A stretch of 64,000 nucleotides of DNA from Marinobacterium marinum (lineage in GTDB: Bacteria > Pseudomonadota > Gammaproteobacteria > Pseudomonadales > Balneatricaceae): NCBI RefSeq assembly GCF_013868415.1, contig NZ_JACEMT010000029.1, forward strand, positions 1-64,000, written 5' to 3'. Positions 34,120-43,637 of this stretch are shown piece after piece. The number at the start of each line of letters is the position of its first letter. The stretch's first letter is position 1. A program made the position numbers and the translations under genes. Under the pieces are notes generated by a model. It worked only from the letters and a program-made list of their open reading frames with translations. It did no database searches and was not told where the DNA came from.

Positions 34120-37100
34120 TGAGCATTTTTAACCACACCCGTCAGCCATTGGAACGCACTCTGCGTAAGGCGCTGGAAACCACCGTGGGCAAAGCCCGTG
34201 AAGTGGCAGAACAGGCGGCCACTCAGGCCCTGACCCGCCTGAGCGTCGGCGAGGCCAAACCCGCCGATTACCTGAACGATGCCCAGCGCAACCTGCGCAA
34301 CCGCCTGCGTGCCCACGGCCGCCAGTTGGGGGATAGTAAGCAGGACAATGGCCAGCAAGGCATCCGCAAGCTGGTGACCGAGGTCGCCTACGAACACTGG
34401 CACCGCATGCTGTTTGCCCGTTTTCTGGAACAGAACAGCCTACTGATGTACGACGAGCACACGCCGCTGACCCTGGCGGAGTGCAACGAGCTGGTGCAGG
34501 AGCCGGATATCGCCCGTGATGAATTGGAAGCCCGTTGCACCACCGGCTGGGAACTGGCCGGAGTGCTGGCCTCCAAAATGCTGCCGCAGATCTTCCGGAT
34601 CGACTCCCCCGTATTTGAGCTTGAACTGGCACCGGAGCATCAGCGCACCCTGGAGAAATTGGTTACTGGCCTGGCCCCGGACACCTTCCAGGCCCAGGAC
34701 AGTCTCGGTTGGGTGTACCAGTTCTGGCAGAGCAAACGCAAAGAGGAGGTGAACAAATCCGAGGTGAAGATCGGTGCCGATGAGCTGGCTCCGGTCACCC
34801 AGCTGTTTACCGAACCCTATATGGTCAGCTTTCTGCTGGATAACAGCCTGGGAGCCTGGTGGGTGGGCAAACGCCTGTCGGATACGGATTTTACAAACGC
34901 CCAGAGCGAACAGGAACTGCGCGACAAGGCCGCCATCCCCGGTGTACCGCTCAATTACCTGCGCTTTGTAAAAGACGACACTACACAGCAATGGCAACCC
35001 GCCTCCGGCACTTTTGACAGCTGGCCGCAGCAACTGAGTGAGCTGAAAACCCTCGATCCCTGCTGTGGCTCCGGCCACTTCCTGGTCGCGGCGTTTTTAA
35101 TGCTGGTGCCCATGCGCATGGAACTGGAACAGCTCACCGCGCAACAGGCGATCGACCGGGTGCTGAGCGAAAACCTGCACGGGCTGGAGTTGGATCAGCG
35201 TTGTGTCGAGCTGGCCGCCTTTGCCGTAGCAATGGAAGCCTGGCGCTTCCCGGAGGCCGGTGGCTACCGCAGCCTGCCGGAGCTGCATCTGGCTTGCAGT
35301 GGTCTCTCCATTACCGCCGCCAAGGAGGAGTGGAAGGAACTGAGCCGCAAAGCGGGCAAGCAGAACCTGACCATCGCCCTGGACTGGATGTACCAGACTT
35401 TTAAGGATGCCCCGGTGTTGGGCAGCCTGATCAACCCGCGCCGCAGCAAGGCCGCGCAGATCGCCCAGTGGAGCGAACTGCAGCAACTGCTGGGAGAAGC
35501 CCTTTCTCAGGAACAGGCACAGGAGCAGGACGCAGCGGATGCGGGCAGCTCTGATATCAATAACCGTGTTGAAGCGGGCATCGTCGCCCAGGGTTTGGCC
35601 AAAGCCGCCGAGCTGCTGGCAGGGCAGTACACCTGGGTGATCACCAACGTGCCCTATCTGGCGCGGGGCAAACAGAGCGATACCCTGAAAGCGTTCTGCG
35701 AAGAGTATTACCCGGAAGGCAAAAACGATCTGGCCACGGTGTTTCTCGACCGCTGTCTGGAGTTCTGCGTTAAAGGCGGCACCTCCAGCATAGTCCTGCC
35801 GCAGAACTGGCTGTTCCTGACCAGCTACCGCAAGTTCCGTGAAAAGCTGTTGCAGAACGACAGTTGGCATCTAATTGCGCGTTTGGGGGCGCAGGCGTTC
35901 CAGACCCCGATGTGGGACTTCAATGTGCAGTTGATCACCCTGAGCCGTGGCAATAGCGCAGGCCAGTCAGTGGATCTGCTGAACAGTGGCGAGCCGGGTA
36001 ACTGTATTCGTGGCGTGGATGTGTCTGAACCGCGCACTGCCGCAGAAAAAGCGGCGGGCTTGCTGGCGGATGAGGTGAAGAGTGTGGAGCAGGGCAAGCA
36101 GCTGGAGAATCCGGATGCTTCGGTGATGCTTGAGACAAAAAGCAGAGGTGAACTTCTTACAAAGTATGCGAGATCGTTCACTGGTTTACAGACAGGTGAT
36201 GATTTCCAGTTCGCACGCATGTTCTGGGAGATAGCACATGTTAGGGCACCTGAATGGCTTAAATGCCAAGGTTCACCGAGTGCTAAAACTACTTACCAAG
36301 GGCGTAGCAGAGTAATCAGGTGGGAAAATGGTAAAGGGGCACTAGTTGCTAGTCCAAGTGCATACATCAGGGGGCAGGATGCGTGGGCAAGGAAAGGAAT
36401 TTCTGTGCAAACAATGGGAGATCTGAATTGCTCGCTTTTTAATGAAGCATCGTTCGATATGAATGCCAGCGTCCTCGTACCCTTTGAGGACCAGAATCGC
36501 ACAGCTGTTTGGTGCTTTATTTCATCACCCGAGTATGTTGCTGAAGTCCGTAAAGTAAATCAAAAGTTACGCGTGGCGGATGCAACTCTGGCAAAAGTTC
36601 CCTTCGATCTCGACTACTGGACCAAGGTTGCCGAAGAGCAATACCCCAACGGCTTACCTGAGCCCTACACCAACGACCCCACCCAATGGATCTTCCACGG
36701 CCACCCCTGTGGTTCGGTGATCTGGGACGAAGAAAGCAAATGGACTGCCCAGGGCGAGCTGAGAGTCGATGACACCGTGCTGCAGGTGGCGGTGGCGCGT
36801 CTGCTCGGTTATCTCTGGCCGGCGGAACTCGACAAAGATATGGAGGTGGCGGAAGAGCAGCGTGCCTGGGTGTTGCGCTGTAAGGACCTGGAAGAGCATG
36901 TGGATAATGATGGTATCGTCTGCCTACCACCGGTGTACGGAGAAAAAGCTGCCGACCAGCGTCTAGAGGCCCTGCTGGAAGATGCTTATGGCCAAGCTTG
37001 GACTACACCGCTAAAAAACCGCCTGCTGGACACCGTTGGCAGCAAATCCCTCAGTCTCTGGTTGCGTGACAAGTTCTTTGAGCAGCACTGCAAACTGTTC

Positions 37101-37640
37101 CAGAACCGCCCCTTTATCTGGCATGTGTGGGATGGCCTGAAAGACGGCTTCAGCGCCCTGGTCAACTACCACCAGCTGGACAAGGCCGGGCTGGAGCGCC
37201 TGATCTACACCTACCTGGATGACTGGATCCGCACTCAGAAAGTGGGCGTGGCCAACGGCGAAGACGGTGCCGATATCCGTCTCGCTGCGGCAGAAACCCT
37301 GAAAACCGAGCTGGAAAAGATCCTCGAAGGCGAAAAGCCCTACGATATTTTCGTGCGCTGGAAACCGCTGGCGGAACAACCCATCGGCTGGACCCCCGAC
37401 CTCAACGACGGCGTGCGCCTCAACATCCGCCCCTTCCTGCTGGCCAAAGACCTGGGCAAAAAAGGCGCGGGTATCCTGCGCTTCAAACCCAACGTCAAAT
37501 GGACCAAAGATCGCGGCAAAGACGTGCCCTCCGCCCCCTGGTACCACCTGGGTTTGCAATACGACGGCAAAGAAGGCGATCGTATCAACGAACATCATCT
37601 GAGCCTGGCTGAAAAGCGTGCAGCCCGGAATGAGTCATAA
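34119..37640 (+). CDS. pglX: BREX adenine-specific DNA methyltransferase PglX
   Basis: An 1173-residue methyltransferase that marks host DNA at a non-palindromic adenine motif and is needed for BREX restriction. SAM-binding motif I LDPCCGSGHFL lies at about residues 312-322, and the catalytic motif IV reads NVPY at about 510 rather than the usual NPPY. Residues about 665-827 (36115-36600) form a target-recognition-type segment with distinctly lower GC than the rest. The C-terminal half is large, as in other PglX. The start ATG overlaps the brxC stop. Confidence 0.94.
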   Translation: MSIFNHTRQPLERTLRKALETTVGKAREVAEQAATQALTRLSVGEAKPADYLNDAQRNLRNRLRAHGRQLGDSKQDNGQQGIRKLVTEVAYEHWHRMLFARFLEQNSLLMYDEHTPLTLAECNELVQEPDIARDELEARCTTGWELAGVLASKMLPQIFRIDSPVFELELAPEHQRTLEKLVTGLAPDTFQAQDSLGWVYQFWQSKRKEEVNKSEVKIGADELAPVTQLFTEPYMVSFLLDNSLGAWWVGKRLSDTDFTNAQSEQELRDKAAIPGVPLNYLRFVKDDTTQQWQPASGTFDSWPQQLSELKTLDPCCGSGHFLVAAFLMLVPMRMELEQLTAQQAIDRVLSENLHGLELDQRCVELAAFAVAMEAWRFPEAGGYRSLPELHLACSGLSITAAKEEWKELSRKAGKQNLTIALDWMYQTFKDAPVLGSLINPRRSKAAQIAQWSELQQLLGEALSQEQAQEQDAADAGSSDINNRVEAGIVAQGLAKAAELLAGQYTWVITNVPYLARGKQSDTLKAFCEEYYPEGKNDLATVFLDRCLEFCVKGGTSSIVLPQNWLFLTSYRKFREKLLQNDSWHLIARLGAQAFQTPMWDFNVQLITLSRGNSAGQSVDLLNSGEPGNCIRGVDVSEPRTAAEKAAGLLADEVKSVEQGKQLENPDASVMLETKSRGELLTKYARSFTGLQTGDDFQFARMFWEIAHVRAPEWLKCQGSPSAKTTYQGRSRVIRWENGKGALVASPSAYIRGQDAWARKGISVQTMGDLNCSLFNEASFDMNASVLVPFEDQNRTAVWCFISSPEYVAEVRKVNQKLRVADATLAKVPFDLDYWTKVAEEQYPNGLPEPYTNDPTQWIFHGHPCGSVIWDEESKWTAQGELRVDDTVLQVAVARLLGYLWPAELDKDMEVAEEQRAWVLRCKDLEEHVDNDGIVCLPPVYGEKAADQRLEALLEDAYGQAWTTPLKNRLLDTVGSKSLSLWLRDKFFEQHCKLFQNRPFIWHVWDGLKDGFSALVNYHQLDKAGLERLIYTYLDDWIRTQKVGVANGEDGADIRLAAAETLKTELEKILEGEKPYDIFVRWKPLAEQPIGWTPDLNDGVRLNIRPFLLAKDLGKKGAGILRFKPNVKWTKDRGKDVPSAPWYHLGLQYDGKEGDRINEHHLSLAEKRAARNES

Positions 37641-37667
37641 TCAGGTAAACCAACGGAGCATACGGGT

Positions 37668-39377
37668 ATGTCGATGAACTTTAATACCACCAACAGCACC
37701 TTTCGCCAGCTGCTGGGCAATGGCCTGAGCTACCGTGTGCCTCCGTTTCAGCGCGATTATTCCTGGACCGATGATGAGTGGGATGATCTCTGGCAGGATG
37801 TGATAGCCCTGTTTGAAGAAGACGGTGAACCTGCCCACTATATGGGCTACCTGGTGCTGCAGTCCTCCGATAGCAAACGCTTCGATATCATTGATGGCCA
37901 GCAGCGGATTACCACCCTGAGCGTGATGATTCTGGCGGGGTTGGCTTATCTGCAGGATCTGGTCGGTGCAGGCCAGGATGCGGATAACAATCGTCGCCGT
38001 AAGGAACATCTGCAAAACAGTTATATCGGTTATGTGGACCCGGTCTCGTTAGTGCCACGCTCCAAGTTGGAACTGAACCGGCACAACAACCGCTTTTATC
38101 AAACCTATCTGGTGCCTCTGGAGCGGATGCCTCAGCGTAATCTGCACGCCTCCGAACATCAGCTGCGTAAGGCATTTAACTGGTTCAAGGAGCGATTCAG
38201 CAGTCGCTTTGGGCGCACGACAGAGAGTGGACAGCAGTTTGCCGCCATGCTGGATGCACTGGTTGATAAGCTTTTTTTTACCGTGATCACGGTGACCGAT
38301 GAGCTGAATGCCTTCAAGGTATTTGAAACCCTGAATGCCCGTGGTGTAAGGCTTTCCGCTACGGACCTGCTGAAAAACTACCTGTTCTCTCTTATCAGCA
38401 GTGGCGAACTGCATGAAGTCGAGATGAAGTCGCTGGAAGAGCGTTGGGAGCGCATTGTGGGGCTGCTGGGTAGCGAGAGTTTCCCGGAGTTTCTGCGCGT
38501 GTTCTGGAACAGTCGTAATAAGCTGGTGCGCAAATCCGACCTGTTTAAAACCATTCGCCGCCGTATCGCCACAAGGGAAAATGCTTTTGGCCTGGTGCGG
38601 GAACTGGACCATTCTGCCGAGACCTATGCCGCGCTGCGAGACCCTATGCATGATGGCTGGAATCGTGATGAACGCGAGGCCCTGCAACAGCTGATGATGT
38701 TTAATGTCCGTCAGCCACTGGCGATGTTGATGGCCTGTTACCAGCGTTTCTATGACCAGGAGCGAGCCAGTTTCAGTCGGATATTGCGCGCGGTATCAGT
38801 TGTATCACTGCGTTACAACGTCATTTGTGGTTTCCAAACCCACGAGCAAGAGCGTGTCTATAACGATATTGCCCGTAAGCTGACTGAGGGCGATTACACC
38901 AGCCTGCAAGATGTGCTTGAGGCTTTGGGCGATGTTTACCCGGATGATAGGACGTTTAAAACGGCCTTTACCGCCAAGACACTGAAAACCACCAATAGCC
39001 GAAACAAAAAGGTGGTGCGCTATATCCTGTTCGCGTTGGAGAAACAGCGCTCCGAGCAGGACTTTGACTTTGAAAGCAGTGCCTACAACCTGGAGCATAT
39101 TCTACCGGAAAGCCCGTCTGAAGCCTGGAACTATATGGATGAAAACCAGCAGGAGCGTTGTATCTACCGTCTGGGTAACATGACCCCGATGGAAGCGGGT
39201 GATAACCGTGATTTGGGCAATGCCGGGTATAACGAGAAGCGGGATGTCTATCGTAACAGTCAGTTCCAAATTACTCGGGGTGTCGCCGAACGGTATGATG
39301 AGTGGAACGAAGCCAAGATAGAAGCACGGCAGAAAAATCTGGCTGAGCTTGCTGCGACTGTCTGGAAAATCAATTGA
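37668..39377 (+). CDS. GmrSD-type DUF262/DUF1524 endonuclease (first copy)
   Basis: A 569-residue fused protein. The N-terminal DUF262 carries IIDGQQRITTLS at about residues 74-85 (GmrS-type ParB-like NTPase motif). The C-terminal DUF1524 HNH is EHILPESPSEAW at about 475, then RLGNMTPMEAGDNRDLGNAGYNEK. GmrSD-type enzymes cleave modified phage DNA (type IV restriction), and a BREX-linked member (BrxU) is known. It is placed between pglX and pglZ, which suits a partner handling phages with modified DNA. The gene starts 28 bp after pglX. Confidence 0.88.
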   Translation: MSMNFNTTNSTFRQLLGNGLSYRVPPFQRDYSWTDDEWDDLWQDVIALFEEDGEPAHYMGYLVLQSSDSKRFDIIDGQQRITTLSVMILAGLAYLQDLVGAGQDADNNRRRKEHLQNSYIGYVDPVSLVPRSKLELNRHNNRFYQTYLVPLERMPQRNLHASEHQLRKAFNWFKERFSSRFGRTTESGQQFAAMLDALVDKLFFTVITVTDELNAFKVFETLNARGVRLSATDLLKNYLFSLISSGELHEVEMKSLEERWERIVGLLGSESFPEFLRVFWNSRNKLVRKSDLFKTIRRRIATRENAFGLVRELDHSAETYAALRDPMHDGWNRDEREALQQLMMFNVRQPLAMLMACYQRFYDQERASFSRILRAVSVVSLRYNVICGFQTHEQERVYNDIARKLTEGDYTSLQDVLEALGDVYPDDRTFKTAFTAKTLKTTNSRNKKVVRYILFALEKQRSEQDFDFESSAYNLEHILPESPSEAWNYMDENQQERCIYRLGNMTPMEAGDNRDLGNAGYNEKRDVYRNSQFQITRGVAERYDEWNEAKIEARQKNLAELAATVWKIN

Positions 39378-39431
39378 GTAGCTTTCTAACATTGATACTT
39401 GGTTTGGAGTGGCCTGTGGCGGAGATTAAAG

Positions 39432-40709
39432 ATGTTTAAAGAACTTAAATTGACCAATGTCGGCCCTGCACCCTCTATGGAGCTGGAATTTGGCAAGCGT
39501 CTTAATCTGATCACAGGGGATAATGGTCTGGGCAAAAGCTTCCTGCTGGATATCGCCTGGTGGTCGATGACCCGCAAGTGGCCGTCTGAAATCAATCCCA
39601 AGCTGACCGTGGGGAAAAAGGTTCAGCCCCAACGCAAGGGTGAATCGTCCATCAGCTTCTCGTTTTCGGGCAAGGTGAAAGAGGTTAGCTACGAAAGCAC
39701 CTATCAGCGCAGGGAAGAAGCCTGGACAGGCAATGCCGGTCGTCCGGCGAATCCTGGCTTGGTGCTCTATGCCATGACCGATGGCAGCTTTGCCGTATGG
39801 GACCCGTCGCGCAACTATTGGCAGACCCGCAACGGTATAGATGTGCAGGAGCGCCGCCCGGCCTATGTCTTTGCACCCGATGAGGTATGGCATGGCCTGA
39901 AAGCCGAAGATGGCACTGTTTTGTGTAATGGCCTGGTACAAGACTGGGCAACCTGGCAGAAGGAAAAAGGCGCGGCGTTCAGGCACCTGGTCAAGGTACT
40001 GAAAGTGCTGTCGCCCTCTGATAAAGAGGAGCTACAGCCGGGTGACCTGACGCGCATCAGCCTGGATGAAGCCCGCGATATTCCGACGATCCGTATGCCC
40101 TATGGCCAGGACGTTCCGGTGGTCCATGCGTCATCCGGTATCCGCCGTATTATCGCGCTGGCTTATTTCCTGGTCTGGGCCTGGGAAGAGCACCGCAAGG
40201 CCGCCGACTTGTTGCAGGAAGATCCGACCCATCAGGTGGTATTTCTGATCGATGAAGTAGAGTCGCATCTGCACCCCAGCTGGCAGCGCAGCATCATTCC
40301 GGCGCTGTTGTCTGTCATGGAGCAGCTTACTCGGCGTCCTGATGTGCAGTTGATTACCGCTACCCATTCGCCGCTGATCATGGCATCCGTCGAGCCGGTT
40401 TTCGATCCTGCACAGGATGCCTGGTTTGATCTGGACCTTGAGCAGGGGGAAGTGAAACTGCGGCAGCGTGACTTTGAGCCGATGGGAGATGCTTCAAACT
40501 GGCTTACCAGTGAAGCCTTTGATTTGGAAAGTTCCGGCTCGCTTGCTAATGAGCGACTGATTAAGGAAGCATCCGAGCTACTTGAAAAAGATACGATCTC
40601 CAAAACCGAATTTCAGGAGATGAATACCAGGCTTGTTAGGGCATTGAATCCGGCTGATGATTTCTTGTTCAACTGGCGCTATATCTGTAAGTCCAAAGGA
40701 CTCATGTGA
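39432..40709 (+). CDS. AAA/SMC-type ATPase (Septu PtuA-like)
   Basis: A 425-residue ABC/OLD-like ATPase: an early MFKELKLTNVGPAPSMELEF strand, Walker A GDNGLGKSFLLD near residue 31, then signature-like VVHASSGIRRIIALAYFL, Walker B VVFLIDEVESHLHPSWQR near 270 and TATHSPLIM. GGAG precedes the ATG at 39432; the open frame to 39399 has none. It is coupled to the HNH gene by ATGTGATG overlap. The ATPase plus HNH pairing is that of Septu (PtuA-PtuB). The link is by architecture, not by search. Confidence 0.8.
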   Translation: MFKELKLTNVGPAPSMELEFGKRLNLITGDNGLGKSFLLDIAWWSMTRKWPSEINPKLTVGKKVQPQRKGESSISFSFSGKVKEVSYESTYQRREEAWTGNAGRPANPGLVLYAMTDGSFAVWDPSRNYWQTRNGIDVQERRPAYVFAPDEVWHGLKAEDGTVLCNGLVQDWATWQKEKGAAFRHLVKVLKVLSPSDKEELQPGDLTRISLDEARDIPTIRMPYGQDVPVVHASSGIRRIIALAYFLVWAWEEHRKAADLLQEDPTHQVVFLIDEVESHLHPSWQRSIIPALLSVMEQLTRRPDVQLITATHSPLIMASVEPVFDPAQDAWFDLDLEQGEVKLRQRDFEPMGDASNWLTSEAFDLESSGSLANERLIKEASELLEKDTISKTEFQEMNTRLVRALNPADDFLFNWRYICKSKGLM

Positions 40710-41305
40710 TGATTCCAGTTAAATTACAGCCAGAGCCAGAGAGCTTTGACGAGGAGGTACGCCAGCCTGGGCTTGCCTGGTTGGATAAAAAAGGGATCGA
40801 TTTACAGAGTGCTCCACCCGAGCCGAGTAAACTTCCGGCGTATTGGCAAAAGACCAACGAGCAGCTGTGGGAAGCCTACTCAGGCGTTTGTGCCTACCTG
40901 GCTATCTACTTCGAGTGGGTATCAGGAGCATCATCCACGGACCATTTCATACCCAAGTCGGCCCTCGCGGGTGATGCTTACGAGTGGTCCAACTATCGTT
41001 TGTCCTGTTTGGGGCCAAATCGCTCCAAGAACGCATTCACCGATCTACTTGATCCTTTTGAGATACAGCCAGATACATTTGTTTTGAACCTGGCAAGTGG
41101 TGCTATAAAGCTTAATCCGGAACTGGATAATGCTGTGGCAGAGGTCGCTGCGACGACAATCTCGCGTTTGAATCTCGATAGTGAACAGCACCGAAAAATG
41201 AGAAGTAGGGCTTTTACCCGTTACCTTCGCAGAAAAGATGAAGAAAGTCTGAAAGAGCTATCACCCTTCGTTTGGTACGAAGCGAACCGCCAGGGACTGC
41301 TATGA
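40709..41305 (+). CDS. HNH endonuclease (Septu PtuB-like)
   Basis: A 198-residue protein with an HNH core: CAYLAIYFEWVSGASSTDHF, then IPKS, then YEWSNYRLSCLGPNRSKN. The DHFIPKS, N-Y-R and N-x3-N residues fit the DH-N-N pattern of HNH nucleases. It starts within the ATPase stop (TGATG). An alternative GTG is at 40706. Its stop overlaps the pglZ start (ATGA at 41302-41305), so all three genes are coupled. Moderately lower GC than pglZ. Confidence 0.8.
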   Translation: MIPVKLQPEPESFDEEVRQPGLAWLDKKGIDLQSAPPEPSKLPAYWQKTNEQLWEAYSGVCAYLAIYFEWVSGASSTDHFIPKSALAGDAYEWSNYRLSCLGPNRSKNAFTDLLDPFEIQPDTFVLNLASGAIKLNPELDNAVAEVAATTISRLNLDSEQHRKMRSRAFTRYLRRKDEESLKELSPFVWYEANRQGLL

Positions 41306-43620
41306 AACTGATCGACCTGCTGGCGGAGGAAGTCCGTGCCAGCGCCGCCTATAACTCCAATATCCAGATGGCACCGAGCGTTATTCTCTGGACTGACAAG
41401 CAGCGCCAGTGGGAATCCGCCTTGCCGCTGCTGCAGGCCGCCATGCCGGAGCTGGTGGTGCTGGGCGACTATGCCCCCGAGCAGAAGCGCGGACCGGCCA
41501 TCTGGATCAAGTGTGTCATCGAAGGTGTGTTGCCGGAAGTGCAGTTGCCGCAGGATCGTACCCCGATTCTGTATTTGCCAGGTGTAGAGCGCCGCGACTT
41601 GCGTGCGATTGCCGATTGCCCCGATATGCTCAAGCCTTTGGCTGAGCTGCAGTATCGCGGCTGTTGGTGGATCTACAACAACACCGGCCGTGACTGGACG
41701 GTCAATGCATTCCTGATATCGGCCAATGGCGGTGCCGGTCTGGATGTGGCCAAGGATGACAAGTCGCAGCAGGCGATGCTGCGGGTACTCACCGAAATAC
41801 TGGAAAGCGAGCGCGAAGACCTTGCCAACCGCCGCCTCGAAGCGCCGGACTTCAATAAGCTGGTGTCCAGTGATCCGGTGCGTGACCTACTTAGCTGGAT
41901 GAATGACAGCAAAGTATGCCGTGAACGCTGGGATGCACCCCGTTGGCAGGCCCTGGTGGGTATCTGCGAGACTGAATATCACTTCAGTCCGGAACGCGAT
42001 GGCGAACTGACGGCAGCGGAGTTGCTGTGTCAGCGCCAGGGTGTTTGGGAGAGTGTGTGGCAGCGTTATGCCGAGTCCTGTCACCACTATCCCAATTTGC
42101 CGGATCTGCTGATGAAGGTGCAGCCCGATCTGGCCGCTGATGGTGCCAGCTATCCGGTGATCAATGCCGATGATGAACAGCGGCTTGAGCAGGACCTGAG
42201 CCAGCTGTTGTCACTGGACTCAGCCCAGGTGCGCCAACAACTGCTGCGACTTGAACAGCGTCACGCCGAGCGTCGTACCTGGATCTGGTCACAGTTGGGG
42301 CAGGCACCCTTGGCGGGTGTAATGGAGTTTGTGAGCCAGATCGCCGAGCGTACACAGCAGGTGTTCTCCGGTATTGATGCCGAAGAGATGGCTGAACTTT
42401 ATCGCCAAGAATATTGGCAGGTGGATGACTTGGCGCTCAAGGCATTGGCTTACCCACTGTCCAATGGGCAACAAGCGCTGGTGCAGCAACTGCTGGCGCT
42501 GATTTACACCCCCTGGCTGGATGAAGTGACTCGTAATTTCCAGAATCTGGTGAAAGCCAAGGGCTATCCGGGTGTTGGTCAGGTGAGCGAAGCCACGGCG
42601 GCTTATGCACCGGGCGGTGAGGTGGTCTTCTTTGTGGATGGCTTGCGCTACGACATCGCCCAGCGACTGGAGCAGATGTTGGTATCCAGGGCGAATATCA
42701 AATTGTCATCCAACTGGGCAGCCTTGCCTTCAGTAACCGCGACGGCCAAAGCTGCTGTTACCCCTGTCCATGACAAGCTGACGGGACGGGTGTCCGATCG
42801 GGATTTTGAACCCAGCCTGCTGGATGAGGATAAGGATTTTTCGGCCTATTACCTGAAGAAGTTTCTCAAGGAAAAAGGCTGGGTGTACTTGGAAGAGGGC
42901 GAGACGGGCGATCCGTCCGCCAATGCCTGGGTGCAAAGTGGTGATATCGACAAGGAAGGCCATGTTAAAGGCCTGAAACTGGCGGCGCGCATCGACACGC
43001 TGCTGGAAGAAGTGGTTGAGCGGGTCGATGAACTCCTGGCTGTGGGCTGGCGCAAGATTCGTATCGTAACCGATCATGGCTGGGTACTGACACCCGGCAC
43101 CATGTCCAAGGTGGATCTGACCAAACACCTGACCGATACCCGCTGGGGCCGTTGTGCCGTGATCAAGGATGCGGTGGATACAGGCTATCTACAGCTGGGC
43201 TGGTACTGGAACAAGGATGTCAGCATCGCCATGGCCCCCGGCATCAGCAGCTTCAAGGCAGGCCAGCATTATGACCACGGTGGTTTGAGCCTGCAGGAGT
43301 GCCTGACGCCCATCATCGAAATCAGCAGCAATCAGCAAGTCCAAACGGGTCCAAGTGCGACGGCGGCCCTGTCTGACCTGCGCTGGCTGGGGCTGACTTG
43401 TAAGGTCCAGGCAGAAACGGGTGCCGATGGCGTGGTGGCTGTGCTGAGAACGCATGCGGCGGATGCAGACTCTGAGATCTGCAAGCGCAAACCACTCAAG
43501 GGCGGCAAGTGCAGCCTGATGGTGGATGACGACTTTGAAGGCATGACAGCCGTACTGGTGCTGCTGGATGAAAGCGGCAATGTACTGGCGAAAAAGCCGA
43601 CCCTGGTTGGTGACGAATAA
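41302..43620 (+). CDS. pglZ: BREX phosphatase-like PglZ
   Basis: A 772-residue PglZ protein with an alkaline-phosphatase-like core: VVFFVDGLRYDIAQRLE at about residue 441, SNWAALPSVTATAK, and VTDHGWVLTPG near 590. PglZ is a core BREX component required for both methylation and defence. The ATG at 41302 overlaps the HNH stop; the longer frame to 41272 is not used. The family length is normal (700-900). Confidence 0.95.
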   Translation: MKLIDLLAEEVRASAAYNSNIQMAPSVILWTDKQRQWESALPLLQAAMPELVVLGDYAPEQKRGPAIWIKCVIEGVLPEVQLPQDRTPILYLPGVERRDLRAIADCPDMLKPLAELQYRGCWWIYNNTGRDWTVNAFLISANGGAGLDVAKDDKSQQAMLRVLTEILESEREDLANRRLEAPDFNKLVSSDPVRDLLSWMNDSKVCRERWDAPRWQALVGICETEYHFSPERDGELTAAELLCQRQGVWESVWQRYAESCHHYPNLPDLLMKVQPDLAADGASYPVINADDEQRLEQDLSQLLSLDSAQVRQQLLRLEQRHAERRTWIWSQLGQAPLAGVMEFVSQIAERTQQVFSGIDAEEMAELYRQEYWQVDDLALKALAYPLSNGQQALVQQLLALIYTPWLDEVTRNFQNLVKAKGYPGVGQVSEATAAYAPGGEVVFFVDGLRYDIAQRLEQMLVSRANIKLSSNWAALPSVTATAKAAVTPVHDKLTGRVSDRDFEPSLLDEDKDFSAYYLKKFLKEKGWVYLEEGETGDPSANAWVQSGDIDKEGHVKGLKLAARIDTLLEEVVERVDELLAVGWRKIRIVTDHGWVLTPGTMSKVDLTKHLTDTRWGRCAVIKDAVDTGYLQLGWYWNKDVSIAMAPGISSFKAGQHYDHGGLSLQECLTPIIEISSNQQVQTGPSATAALSDLRWLGLTCKVQAETGADGVVAVLRTHAADADSEICKRKPLKGGKCSLMVDDDFEGMTAVLVLLDESGNVLAKKPTLVGDE

Positions 43621-43637
43621 GGTTAGGAGAGAGACGC

